DNA from: Agathobacter sp.
GTDB taxonomy: Bacteria; Bacillota; Clostridia; Lachnospirales; Lachnospiraceae
Length of the DNA: 64,000 nucleotides
Direction: 5' to 3'
NCBI GenBank assembly: GCA_017409825.1
Contig: JAFQRZ010000018.1
Coordinates: 62,001-126,000, forward strand
Positions 52,592-61,785 of the stretch are shown here, in pieces. How positions within the stretch are numbered: position 1 is the stretch's first letter; each line of letters begins with the position of its first letter. The notes beneath the pieces are model-generated. The model was not told where the DNA came from. It was given only the letters and a program-made list of their open reading frames with translations, and did not search any database. The position numbers were made by a program, and so were the translations under genes.

Positions 52592-52716
52592 TCGGCGTGA
52601 CAGGATTCGAACGCGGTCTTCGCTCCGCTACGGTCGGTCCAAAACCGAGGTCCACTGGACCTCGTGGACCCTCTTCGTCCCGAACGAAGCGCTCTACCAA
52701 GCTGAGCCACACGCCG
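52592..52716 (-). tRNA. Anomalous tRNA-Pro (anticodon CGG) with ~50-nt insertion
   Basis: On the minus strand: acceptor CGGCGTG pairs with CACGCCG; D arm GCTC-loop-GAGC; anticodon arm CTTCG-TTCGGGA-CGAAG with anticodon CGG (Pro). The T loop GTTCGAATC is present. Between the anticodon arm and the T loop lies about 50 bases more than normal, including a near-perfect inverted repeat (CGAGGTCCA, G, TGGACCTCG). The T stem 5' side reads CCGCG against CCTGT, leaving only three of five pairs. CCA is not encoded. It is either a tRNA with an unusual variable arm, an interrupted gene or a decaying tRNA. Confidence 0.6.
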
Positions 52717-52837
52717 AAAACATATACTACTACCTTAACACTTTTTGGGGAAAAGTCAAATTTATCTAATAGTTGTTTTTTCTGCCAAAACGTTTACAAT
52801 AGAGATATTACTATGAAATATATATCGAGGAAACTTT

Positions 52838-53695
52838 ATGAATAAAAAATATACAGCAACCATATTTGCAATTCTGGCTGCAGCACTGTATGCCATCAAT
52901 ATACCAATATCAAAAATATTATTAACTCAGGTATCGCCAACCATGATGGCTGCCTTTTTATATCTTGGCGCAGGTCTAGGACTTTTTCTCTATCAACTTC
53001 TTACACAAAAAAAGGAAAGTGGCGAACCACTTTCCAAAGATGATTTACCATATACAATTGGAATGATAGTCTTAGATATCGCTGCTCCGATTTTACTTAT
53101 GCTAGGCTTACAGCAAACCAATTCTGCCAATGCCTCTTTGCTTAATAATTTTGAAATCGTAGCTACATCATTGATTGCATTTTTTATCTTTAAGGAAGCT
53201 ATTTCAAAAAAGCTAGGCTTTGCTATCGTTTTGGTTACTATCGCAAGTATCGCTTTGAGTTTTGAAGGAACCGGTAGTTTTGATTTTAATATAGGCTCCC
53301 TCTTTGTCCTTGGCGCGGCTTCTTGCTGGGGACTGGAAAACAACTGCACCCGAATGCTTAGTTCCAAGAGTTCTGTACAGATTACTACTATCAAAGGTAT
53401 TTTTTCGGGGCTTGGTAGTTTGATTGTGGCACTCGTAATTGGAGAACCATTTCCTGCTCTAGTTTCTATCTTTGCTGTTTTAGTTTTAGGATTTATTTCC
53501 TATGGCCTTAGCATCAATTTTTATATCAAGGCACAAAAGGATTTAGGCGCTGCAAAAACCAGTGCTTATTATGCGATTGCACCATTCCTGGGCGCTGCCT
53601 TTGGAATGTTGCTACTCCAGGAAAGACCTGGGGTTCAGTTCTATGTAGGACTTGTGATTATGATTGCAGCTACAGTGCTAATGATAAAGGATTAA
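52838..53695 (+). CDS. DMT-superfamily (EamA) transporter
   Basis: 285 residues, ten membrane helices in two EamA repeats; each repeat is visible (AALYAINIPISKILLTQVSP and FVLGAASCWGLENNCTRMLS), with GMLLLQERPGVQFYVGLVIM near the end. Exports or imports a small metabolite; no specific substrate. GAGG before the ATG. Upstream is the tRNA on the opposite strand; a TTGTTT / TACAAT promoter-like pair lies about 50 bases before the start. Confidence 0.9.
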   Translation: MNKKYTATIFAILAAALYAINIPISKILLTQVSPTMMAAFLYLGAGLGLFLYQLLTQKKESGEPLSKDDLPYTIGMIVLDIAAPILLMLGLQQTNSANASLLNNFEIVATSLIAFFIFKEAISKKLGFAIVLVTIASIALSFEGTGSFDFNIGSLFVLGAASCWGLENNCTRMLSSKSSVQITTIKGIFSGLGSLIVALVIGEPFPALVSIFAVLVLGFISYGLSINFYIKAQKDLGAAKTSAYYAIAPFLGAAFGMLLLQERPGVQFYVGLVIMIAATVLMIKD

Positions 53696-53708
53696 CTTTA
53701 TTAAACAA

Positions 53709-53736
53709 CTAATGCCACCCATTCCGGTGGCATTAG
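53709..53736. terminator. Bidirectional terminator, DMT gene and DUF4143 gene
   Basis: CTAATGCCACC / GGTGGCATTAG, 11 perfect pairs, six-base loop, between convergent genes. T-rich flanks are weak on the plus strand. Confidence 0.7.
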
Positions 53737-53740
53737 TAAT

Positions 53741-55120
53741 CTAATCTTCAAACTCTTTTCTTCTTTCTTCCTCTGGTAAATTCATCCATTTTAAGTAATC
53801 TTTTAGTAAAAATGTGCAAAAATACGGGAATGTATATATACTATCACTAAAACCAACATTTCCAGCAGTAAACTTTATTCCCCACTGAATATCTGGATAT
53901 GCTTGGCTCTGAATTAATGTACGAAGTGACTTTGCGGTTCCATTTGTTGCTTTTACTTCCACTGGAACTAAAGAATCTTGTGTACGAACAAAAAAATCTT
54001 CTTCCAATCTTGAGTCATCTTTTTTGTAATAATACAGTCCATATCCACATTTTGTTAATGCTTCTCCTACTATATTTTCATACAAAGCGCCCTTGTACAC
54101 ATCGAGATTTTTATTTGCTCTTAAATCTTCCTGCGCTTCTTCATCAAGCATAGAAACAAACAAACCTGTATCAAAAAAATATAATTTATACTTACTATCA
54201 CTATAATTTCCTTTCAAAGGTAATTCAGGAAAATTCATACAATAGCAAATATTTATGATACCAGCATCTCTTAACCATTCAATACAACCACGATAATCAC
54301 CAAAACGTGCACCTTTTGCCACCTTTGATATCTGAAATTTTTTATTATCTTTCCCTAATTGGACTGGAATTTGCTCAAATACATTTAAAATTCTAGTTTG
54401 ATCTACACCTTCCACATACTTTCGAATGTCTTCTTTGTAGTCATTTAAAAGTTGATGCTGGATATCCAATGTACCTTCAAAAGTATCATTTTTTATATAT
54501 TCTCGTACAACTGCCGGCATACCTCCTAAAATACAATAATCTAAAAACAGATTACTATACTGCTTCATTTCTAACTCATTGAATGGTAGTCCAGTTTTCA
54601 TATGCCAAAACATTTCTTCTATTGCAATATTATCATATCCTTTTGCCCATAAAAATTCTTCAAAATCCATAGAAAACATATTGTAGTCTACTTTATATCC
54701 TACACTATTACTTTCAATTCTTCTATAGTGAATACCAAGTAATGAACCACTGCATATAATATCAAACCTTCCGTCTATTTTGAAAAATTTTAATGCTGTA
54801 GCTATTTCCGGAAATTCCTGCAGTTCATCAAAGAAAATAAGAGTCTTTTGAGGTATAAATTTTTTCGAAGGGTCAATGCGAGAAATATTACGAATAATAT
54901 CATCTGCCTTATATCCATCTTCTATAATCATCTTATACTTTGGCTCTTCTACAAAATTGATTTCTATAAAACTTTCGTAATTTTCTCCTGCAAACTTCTT
55001 TATAGATTCAGTTTTTCCTACCTGTCTAGGTCCTTTTACAATTAATGGCTTTCTATCATTATTTTGTTTCCAAATAGACAAAAATGCATCTATTTTACGT
55101 TTTAAATATAACTCTTCCAT
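53741..55120 (-). CDS. AAA-type ATPase with DUF4143 domain
   Basis: 459 residues. N-terminal P-loop KGPRQVGKTESIK, Walker B LIFFDELQEFPE, sensor-like ICSGSLLGI; C-terminal DUF4143, a PD-(D/E)XK-like nuclease fold (YYYKKDDSRLEEDFFVRTQD, SLVPVEVKATNG). Common in Bacillota and Bacteroidota with unknown function; often near mobile or defence genes. Its promoter has two 20-bp direct repeats, so expression is probably controlled, perhaps by its own product. Monocistronic. Confidence 0.9.
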   Translation of the reverse strand: MEELYLKRKIDAFLSIWKQNNDRKPLIVKGPRQVGKTESIKKFAGENYESFIEINFVEEPKYKMIIEDGYKADDIIRNISRIDPSKKFIPQKTLIFFDELQEFPEIATALKFFKIDGRFDIICSGSLLGIHYRRIESNSVGYKVDYNMFSMDFEEFLWAKGYDNIAIEEMFWHMKTGLPFNELEMKQYSNLFLDYCILGGMPAVVREYIKNDTFEGTLDIQHQLLNDYKEDIRKYVEGVDQTRILNVFEQIPVQLGKDNKKFQISKVAKGARFGDYRGCIEWLRDAGIINICYCMNFPELPLKGNYSDSKYKLYFFDTGLFVSMLDEEAQEDLRANKNLDVYKGALYENIVGEALTKCGYGLYYYKKDDSRLEEDFFVRTQDSLVPVEVKATNGTAKSLRTLIQSQAYPDIQWGIKFTAGNVGFSDSIYTFPYFCTFLLKDYLKWMNLPEEERRKEFED

Positions 55121-55145
55121 AGGATGCCCTCCTTTTGTTTACTAT

Positions 55146-55175
55146 AGTATACAAAAATATGAGCGAGTTATGCAA
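55146..55175 (-). promoter_or_regulatory. Promoter of the DUF4143 ATPase gene
   Basis: Minus strand: -35 TTGCAT (55170-55175), 18-bp spacer, -10 TATACT (55146-55151), 25 bases before the start codon. Confidence 0.6.
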
Positions 55176-55201
55176 GTATTTTACAAAAAAATGAGCGAGT
55201 T
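55150..55201. repeat. Two 20-bp direct repeats in the DUF4143 promoter
   Basis: Positions 55150-55169 and 55182-55201 agree in 19 of 20 bases (TACAAAAA-W-ATGAGCGAGTT), offset 32 bp (three helical turns). The first fills the promoter spacer; the second lies just upstream of the -35. A cooperative operator is inferred. Confidence 0.7.
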
Positions 55202-55216
55202 TTTGCTAATTTAACA

Positions 55217-55247
55217 ACAAAAATACCACCCTTTTAACAGGGTGGCA
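55217..55247 (-). terminator. Terminator of the GH78/GH3 operon
   Basis: Minus strand TGCCACCC / GGGTGGTA, eight pairs, eight-base loop, followed by TTTTTG. Confidence 0.8.
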
Positions 55248-55252
55248 TCTTT

Positions 55253-57601
55253 TTATACTTTTTTGATTTTTAAGATTAACTTCAACACATTCTTGGCAGT
55301 CCTCTGTAATTCTCCACGAGTAATACCATCTGGTTTATCGATTGTCTTTAATAATGTGCCATCCGATGAGTACTTTTTGTTCACATGACCCATATTACCT
55401 GGCATAAGTACATCTACCTGTGCTCTCACACGGTAAGCATTATCTTTCATCTTAGGAAACTCAGGACTAGCACTCTTTCGCATCCACCAATCCGTAATAA
55501 CTACACCATCATAGCCCCATTCTTTTCGAAGAATAGTTGTTACCAAATCATAGTTATAATGCGACCATACACCGTTAATCTTATTGTAAGAAGTCATAAG
55601 TACATTTGGTTTGCTTTCCTTAATACAAATCTCAAATCCGCGCAAATAGATTTCTCTCAATGCTCTTTCCGAAAGTCTAGAATCATTGGTATTTCTCTTA
55701 GTCTCCTGATTGTTGCATGCGAAATGCTTTGGACAACAGGAGCCTCCCTGACTCTGTACACCACGTACCACAGCTGCTGCTATTTTTCCTGTAAGGAGTG
55801 GATCTTCTGAGAAGTATTCAAAATTTCGTCCACACAATGGATTTCTATGAATATTCATACCTGGTGATAAGACTACGTCCAAATCATGCTTTTGCATTTC
55901 TTTTCCCACTTGTACGAAAAGATTTTCTACCAAAACATCATCGAATGTGCAAGCCAAACCAGTTCCACATGGAAGCAAAGCCGTAAATCTCTTTAAACGA
56001 AGTCCTGCTGGGCCATCTGCGGTAATAATTGGTGGAACACCCTTTTCACGAAGGGATGGGATAACGCCACCGAAAGCCCCCGCATTGCCTGCTACACCAA
56101 GACTGCTTCCCATGGCTCCTTCGCCTCGGGTAAGTGCTTCTAATTCTTTGTCATTTAACTGCGCAATAAATGCTTCTAATGATACTTTTCCCTGTGCTAC
56201 ATCTGCGAAACGATATCCTTGATCTCCTGTAAAAGAAATTTCCTCTGGTAATCGCTCCAAGATTCTCTGGCGTAAATCTACTGACTTATTGCAAGCACTT
56301 TCACATTGCTCGATACATTTTGTTTCTGTAAGAGAAATACTTCCTGCGAGCTGTTCTCCTACATAAAAATGATACTCGCCCTGTTCCAACACGAATGCAT
56401 TTTTGTAAGCTGTCTTTCCTGCATCATCATAAGAAGCAATGCATTTGTCATCAAAGATAAGCTGTACAACATCCTTTTCCCCAGCTTGTATTTCTTTTGT
56501 CTTTGCATAAGCGACTAAAGTTTTTGTAGGCTTTCCAAGCTCGCCCTGTGGTGCCTTGCACCATGCCATTACGACTTCGCGACCTGTAAAACCACCTGTA
56601 TTCTCCACATCAACCGTAATCTTATATACACCATTTTCACTCACAAAAGCAACTGGATTTGTCTGGAAACTTGTATAGGAAAGTCCATAGCCAAATGGAT
56701 AAAGCACTTTTTCCTTGGCATAGGTTTCGAAATGACGATATCCAACATAAATATCTTCTTTATACTCGTTATATTCCTTCCCACCGAAATTCGAACTACT
56801 TGGATAGTCCTCATAATTTCTAGCTATGGTATCTGCTAACTTTCCACAAGGATTTACCGCACCTGTCAAAACATCAGCTATGGCATTTCCACTTTCCATG
56901 CCGCCTTGCCATACATACAGAAGAGAGGAAATCTTATCTCCATAGTTTTCTACCCAGGACATATCTATGATATTTCCTATATTCATCAATACGACGGTAT
57001 GGGTGAATGCTGTTGTGACTTTGTCCAGCATATCCATTTCCTGCTCGGTCAAATAGTAACTGCCTTGCGTCAAAGTATTTTCTCTGTCTTCGCCTGCTGC
57101 ACGTCCAATTACCACTACTGCCGTATCACAACGCTTTGCTGCTCCAGAAACCATATCCTGTTCCAAAGGCATTTCTGGATGGCTCATAGGCCAATGTCCC
57201 CACCAGCCATGATATGCTTTGTTGTCCTCGCTATTACACCAGTCGTCATATACTTTTGCTAAGTCTTTGTCGAATGCTACACCAGCATTCACAAGTCCTT
57301 CCATGAGGTTCACTCGATATGGCGGATGTACATCTCCACCACTTCCGTAGCCTACATAGAACCAATCCAACTGACAGCGTCCAAACACCGCCACTGGCTT
57401 TTCCTTTTGCAAAGGAAGCGTGCCATCATTTTTCAAAAGCACGCAGCTTTCTGCTGCACAACGTCTTGCAAAGGATGCCATTTCAGGCGTAACATTGTCA
57501 TTTCCTGTAGCCATATTCTCTTCCTGCATAAGACCATTTCCCATGCCCCAGTCAACGACTCGCTGGACAAACATGCCCATTTTTTGTTTTAATTTATTCA
57601 T
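55253..57601 (-). CDS. Glycoside hydrolase family 3, domain-permuted
   Basis: 782 residues. Order: alpha/beta sandwich (CAAESCVLLKNDGTLPLQKE, about 50-280), fibronectin III domain (300-390), TIM barrel (460-780) with NIHRNPLCGRNFEYFSEDP, KHFACNNQETKRN and the probable nucleophile in GVVITDWWMRK. Same reversed layout as the GH3 at 31.3 kb. No signal peptide. Probably a beta-glucosidase acting after the rhamnosidase, for example on rutinose- or neohesperidose-like units. AGAGG precedes the start. Last gene of the operon, 14 bases after GH78. Confidence 0.9.
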   Translation of the reverse strand: MNKLKQKMGMFVQRVVDWGMGNGLMQEENMATGNDNVTPEMASFARRCAAESCVLLKNDGTLPLQKEKPVAVFGRCQLDWFYVGYGSGGDVHPPYRVNLMEGLVNAGVAFDKDLAKVYDDWCNSEDNKAYHGWWGHWPMSHPEMPLEQDMVSGAAKRCDTAVVVIGRAAGEDRENTLTQGSYYLTEQEMDMLDKVTTAFTHTVVLMNIGNIIDMSWVENYGDKISSLLYVWQGGMESGNAIADVLTGAVNPCGKLADTIARNYEDYPSSSNFGGKEYNEYKEDIYVGYRHFETYAKEKVLYPFGYGLSYTSFQTNPVAFVSENGVYKITVDVENTGGFTGREVVMAWCKAPQGELGKPTKTLVAYAKTKEIQAGEKDVVQLIFDDKCIASYDDAGKTAYKNAFVLEQGEYHFYVGEQLAGSISLTETKCIEQCESACNKSVDLRQRILERLPEEISFTGDQGYRFADVAQGKVSLEAFIAQLNDKELEALTRGEGAMGSSLGVAGNAGAFGGVIPSLREKGVPPIITADGPAGLRLKRFTALLPCGTGLACTFDDVLVENLFVQVGKEMQKHDLDVVLSPGMNIHRNPLCGRNFEYFSEDPLLTGKIAAAVVRGVQSQGGSCCPKHFACNNQETKRNTNDSRLSERALREIYLRGFEICIKESKPNVLMTSYNKINGVWSHYNYDLVTTILRKEWGYDGVVITDWWMRKSASPEFPKMKDNAYRVRAQVDVLMPGNMGHVNKKYSSDGTLLKTIDKPDGITRGELQRTAKNVLKLILKIKKV

Positions 57602-57615
57602 CTTTTTTATCCTCT

Positions 57616-60180
57616 TTAAAATTGATAAGCTCCTGCTTCACAAACCCTTTCTCGTCCATCTGGCAAGCTCACTTTCGCTGTCGTATTCGCAGGAATCTCC
57701 ACTTCAAACTGATATGTACCATCTTCCTGACGATTCCAACCACTTACCACTTTACCATACACGCTATTGTACACAGCCTTTGCATGCGCAAAGCTTCCAC
57801 CTGGTTTTGGAGCGATAACAAATTCGTTTTCACCTGCCACATGAATGCCACACATGGTTTCGAAAAGCCACTGGCAAACAGCACCTTTTGAATAGTGATT
57901 AAGCGATCCGATACCACCTGACTTACTCTTTGGTCCTTCCCATGCTTCCCAAATAGTGGTAGCGCCTGCCTTTGGCATGGAAAGCCATCCTGGAATCTCT
58001 TCGTTTTCCAGTAAACGATAAGCAGCTTCCAAATCAATATCTGCCAACACATCCAAGATAAGGGGTGTAGACAAAAAGCCGGTACCTAATCTCCATCCAT
58101 AGTTTTCCATGGCCTGAACCAAGCGTTTTTTAGCAAAAGTGTTCTGCTCTTCACTCAGTAATCCAAATGCTAAAGGACGAACCAACTGCGCCTGTCTATC
58201 CGTATCTAAACTATACTCTTCGGTCTGCACCAATGCCTGATATGCCTTGATACAGCCTTCCTTGTATTCTCTATAATTGTCCAAATCCTCTATATGTCCA
58301 AGTGCAGTCGCTATCTCTTCCATCAAACTCATAACATACGCTGTATATGCTGTGGATACCTCTGGGTGAGGTGCAGCAAAGTCATACCACTGGAACTGAC
58401 ATACTTCTGCTGGCTCAGCCCATTCGCCATAAGACTGACCACGATTGACTACATATTTCTTTGCATCACCTTTTAAATGCAATGGTTTCGCAAATGGACC
58501 ACCCCATTTTCCGCATCTACTTTGCATAAAATGAGCGTAGGCTTTCATTCTATCGTAATATTCTTCCAAAATTACCTTATCACCAAATAACTTCCAGAAC
58601 TGATATGGCATGATGATGCCAAAATCCGCCCAGCCTACACTGCCGTTCATAACCCACATGTAAAAGTCTACACCGCCAGCTGGAGCAATCTGTGGCAATC
58701 GTCCACTCTTTAACTGCCAATCATATACATCTCGCAAGTACTTCTTTGAAAAACTAGCATAATCCACCAAATACGATGCTGTCTGGAAAAATATCTGTGC
58801 ATCCCCTGTCCATCCATGACGCTCTCGTGTTGGACAATCTGTAGGAATATCAGCACTATTACTCTTGGTAGACCAAAGAGTGGCATCTACCAGCTGGTTC
58901 AAAAGGGGATGAGAGCTGGTAAATGCACCTGCCTGTTCAAATGCGGAATATACTGCGATTCCTACGAAATCCTCTGGCTTAATCTCTATATCCGTATCCA
59001 CTTCCACATATTGGAAACCAAAGATAGCGAATCTCGTCTTATATGTATTTCTTCCATCTTTACAGTTGTAAATCACCTGCTGTAGTGGAGTCGTTTTCTT
59101 CTTTGTCGCACACTGAATATTTTTCTGTGTGAGTTCTCCCTCTTCATCCAATAGTTCGCCAAATCGAAGGACTACTTTATCCCCTGCTTTTGCTTCTAAA
59201 TCGAAAGATAGATAACCTGCAAAATTCTGTCCGAAATCTAGTATCTTCTTTCCCGATGGTGCTGTTTTCATTGTTGCAGAAAAATGCTCACACTCTTTCA
59301 TTGGGACATTATTGGAAGCGGTCGGAGTTACATCATGGAAAGTAAGTTTCGCTTTTCCACTGTAACTTGGTACCTTTGATGACTCGATGATCTCTCCATC
59401 CTTATTGTCTGCAAAACGAATTGGTCCATCATTTGACCAGCCCCATGACGTATCGGAGCAAATCATTTCTTTACTTCCATCTTCGTATGTAATCTCGAGT
59501 TGACCTAAGAATTTCGTCTCAGTTCCATACTGATTCGTAAGACCCCAGGCACCTGTACTACCGCGATACCAACCATCTGCCAGCATAACAGTAAGTTGGT
59601 TTTTACCTTCTCTCAACTGCTTTGTCACGTCAATGGTCTGATACTGGATTCGTTTCTTATAATCCGTAATTCCTGGAGCAAGCACAAACTCGCCACACTT
59701 TTCTTCATTGAGGCAAGCTTCGTATACTCCACAGGCGGTTGCATAGAGTCTAGCTTTTTTGACAGTTTTCTCAACAAAAAATTCTCTGCGAAAACAATCC
59801 ACCGGATATCTCTTTTTCTTATTTACTTTGTAATTTCCTGTAATCCAATTTGCTTTCCAATCGGATTTTGCAAGGAGTCCAATTTCAAATGTCGCTTCCT
59901 CCGACCATTCGCCTTGGATACCATTTTCATCCCAAAGACATACCTTCCAATTCACGATAACTCTGCTCGTCAAATCCGCACCACTCCAAGGAATATGCAC
60001 CATCTGCGAGCTCATTACTTTGTCAGAATCCCAAAGCAAATTTTCGTCCTCATCTGTCGCACGTATCTGATACGCTGACTGTTTCTTACCTCCTTCACAG
60101 TTCCAAGAAAGACGTGGTCTTGTGATATCGATACCGATTGGATTCTTTAAATATTCTACACGTAATCTAGTTGCTCTCAT
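57616..60180 (-). CDS. Alpha-L-rhamnosidase (GH78)
   Basis: 854 residues. N-terminal beta domains (PRLSWNCEGGKKQSAYQIRA), then the (alpha/alpha)6 barrel with the family motifs SNSADIPTDCPTRERHGWTGDAQ split as ADIPTDCPTRERHGW and the later GATTIWEAWEG that carries the catalytic glutamate. Releases L-rhamnose from plant or bacterial glycosides. No signal peptide, so it works on imported substrate. Start at 60180 uses GGAG 11 bases upstream; an ATG 23 codons earlier lies inside the symporter gene. 22 bases after the symporter gene. Confidence 0.93.
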   Translation of the reverse strand: MRATRLRVEYLKNPIGIDITRPRLSWNCEGGKKQSAYQIRATDEDENLLWDSDKVMSSQMVHIPWSGADLTSRVIVNWKVCLWDENGIQGEWSEEATFEIGLLAKSDWKANWITGNYKVNKKKRYPVDCFRREFFVEKTVKKARLYATACGVYEACLNEEKCGEFVLAPGITDYKKRIQYQTIDVTKQLREGKNQLTVMLADGWYRGSTGAWGLTNQYGTETKFLGQLEITYEDGSKEMICSDTSWGWSNDGPIRFADNKDGEIIESSKVPSYSGKAKLTFHDVTPTASNNVPMKECEHFSATMKTAPSGKKILDFGQNFAGYLSFDLEAKAGDKVVLRFGELLDEEGELTQKNIQCATKKKTTPLQQVIYNCKDGRNTYKTRFAIFGFQYVEVDTDIEIKPEDFVGIAVYSAFEQAGAFTSSHPLLNQLVDATLWSTKSNSADIPTDCPTRERHGWTGDAQIFFQTASYLVDYASFSKKYLRDVYDWQLKSGRLPQIAPAGGVDFYMWVMNGSVGWADFGIIMPYQFWKLFGDKVILEEYYDRMKAYAHFMQSRCGKWGGPFAKPLHLKGDAKKYVVNRGQSYGEWAEPAEVCQFQWYDFAAPHPEVSTAYTAYVMSLMEEIATALGHIEDLDNYREYKEGCIKAYQALVQTEEYSLDTDRQAQLVRPLAFGLLSEEQNTFAKKRLVQAMENYGWRLGTGFLSTPLILDVLADIDLEAAYRLLENEEIPGWLSMPKAGATTIWEAWEGPKSKSGGIGSLNHYSKGAVCQWLFETMCGIHVAGENEFVIAPKPGGSFAHAKAVYNSVYGKVVSGWNRQEDGTYQFEVEIPANTTAKVSLPDGRERVCEAGAYQF

Positions 60181-60202
60181 ATTTCGCTTTTCTCCAAAAA
60201 CT

Positions 60203-61645
60203 TTAGTGTGTTTCTTTCCACTGTCGAATTTCTTCCTGCTCTTTATCAATCGTTTTTTCGATATTGATAAATGCCAAGCATACTATCATAAGTATTGCTG
60301 TAATGATTTCGAATCCAAGGAATCCGAATGTAAACCAATTCTGAGTAGCGGCATTCTGTACTGCTGCAACAGTCTCTCCATTTACGAATTCTGGAGCTAT
60401 ATAACCGCATTTTGCAAGCATCATATTAAACACACCATTTGCAACACCTGCAGCAATCGTCATAATGATTGTAAGAAGAGATGCTGACAAACCGTCACAA
60501 CGGAAATGGAATCTCCATTCAATATGGTCTAAAACATCTGCAAAAAGTGCCATCAGTACATAAGCACATGGCAATCCACCGATATTTTTAATAAACTGGC
60601 CGATTAAAACTACCACCATATTAGTAGGAGCGATTAAGCAAACCGCGCCACCGATTGCATAGAGCACAAAGCCTGCCATCGTAAGATTTCTTTTTCCAAA
60701 CTTCTTTGCCAATGGCCATACAGCAAAAATACCGATGCCCATAGGAATACCGCCGATAACAGATACCAGCGTCTGGGTAATACCATCGTTATAGCTACCT
60801 AATACATAATTACAATAATATATAAGAGAAATATTTTTAATGTTGCTTCCCAAATGATATATCATCAAATATAAGAATAAACATACCCAATACTTATCTA
60901 AAATAACACTCTTTAACTGTGTAAGGAGTGGAATGCTTTCCTGTTTTACATCTGCATTTTCTGCTGTTACACGTTCTTTGGTGTAATAGTATTCCAACAA
61001 AGTAAGTGGTAACGCTAAAATCGCAATGATTCCCATAACTGTAATCCATGCACTCTTATCAACCCCAATCATAGGAAGAACAACCATTGGGAAAATAAGT
61101 GCTACGATAATACCACTAATCATAACGCTGGAAATATTATTAAATACAGACAATCCGCCACGTTGCTGTGTATCTCGAATTGATAATGGAACCATAAGAT
61201 TGTGGCTCATATTATAAATCGTAAAAGCGATGGAATAAAATAAGTTGTATGACAACATTACCCATACTACCTGTACTGTTTCACTTGCATTTGGCACCAT
61301 GAATAAAAGTAATGCCGTGATTGTAATGAGTGGTGCAGAAAACAATAACCATGGTCTTGCCTTTCCTTCTTTGGTACGAGTACGCTCAATCACCTGTCCC
61401 ATGATAACATTTGTAATTGCATCGATGATTTTTGATACGATTGGGAAAATCACAAGGAACGATCCTCCCCAGATTCCACCCAATTTAAGAACATCTGTAT
61501 AATATACATTTAAGTAAGATGCCAGTACTGCATTCAAAAGCAATGCTCCAGCTGGTCCCACCAAATACCCCAGCCATTTTTCGCTGGCTACTACATTGTC
61601 ACTTTTTACTCGCGATGCGAATAATTTGTTTTCGATAAACTTCAT
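60203..61645 (-). CDS. GPH-family sugar:cation symporter
   Basis: 480 residues, twelve helices: [51 protein letters not shown]. First gene of symporter-GH78-GH3. Likely brings in rhamnose-containing glycosides. The ATG at 61645 follows GGAGG; the upstream ATG five codons earlier overlaps that site. Diverges from an AraC gene with paired direct repeats between them. Confidence 0.92.
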   Translation of the reverse strand: MKFIENKLFASRVKSDNVVASEKWLGYLVGPAGALLLNAVLASYLNVYYTDVLKLGGIWGGSFLVIFPIVSKIIDAITNVIMGQVIERTRTKEGKARPWLLFSAPLITITALLLFMVPNASETVQVVWVMLSYNLFYSIAFTIYNMSHNLMVPLSIRDTQQRGGLSVFNNISSVMISGIIVALIFPMVVLPMIGVDKSAWITVMGIIAILALPLTLLEYYYTKERVTAENADVKQESIPLLTQLKSVILDKYWVCLFLYLMIYHLGSNIKNISLIYYCNYVLGSYNDGITQTLVSVIGGIPMGIGIFAVWPLAKKFGKRNLTMAGFVLYAIGGAVCLIAPTNMVVVLIGQFIKNIGGLPCAYVLMALFADVLDHIEWRFHFRCDGLSASLLTIIMTIAAGVANGVFNMMLAKCGYIAPEFVNGETVAAVQNAATQNWFTFGFLGFEIITAILMIVCLAFINIEKTIDKEQEEIRQWKETH

Positions 61646-61677
61646 TCTAATTTCCTCCATTTGTATGATAATCTACA

Positions 61678-61716
61678 CGCATTCTATATTCTCATAATAC
61701 TAAAAAAGCGCATTCT
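61678..61716. promoter_or_regulatory. Paired CGCATTCT repeats, probable AraC site
   Basis: CGCATTCT at 61678-61685 and again at 61709-61716, offset 31 bp (three helical turns), between the divergent symporter and araC genes. Binding by the adjacent AraC protein is inferred. Confidence 0.45.
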
Positions 61717-61785
61717 TTTCTTGCACAATTATTTTATTTTTAGTATATTTGTCTTATCAATATTCTGTTTAAGTGAGGAACGCAT

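Noticed and set aside
52592-52716. Selenocysteine or allo-tRNA reading of the long tRNA
   Set aside because: The anticodon is CGG, the acceptor is a normal 7 bp and the T stem is poor; tRNA-Sec needs a UCA anticodon and a longer acceptor-T stack.
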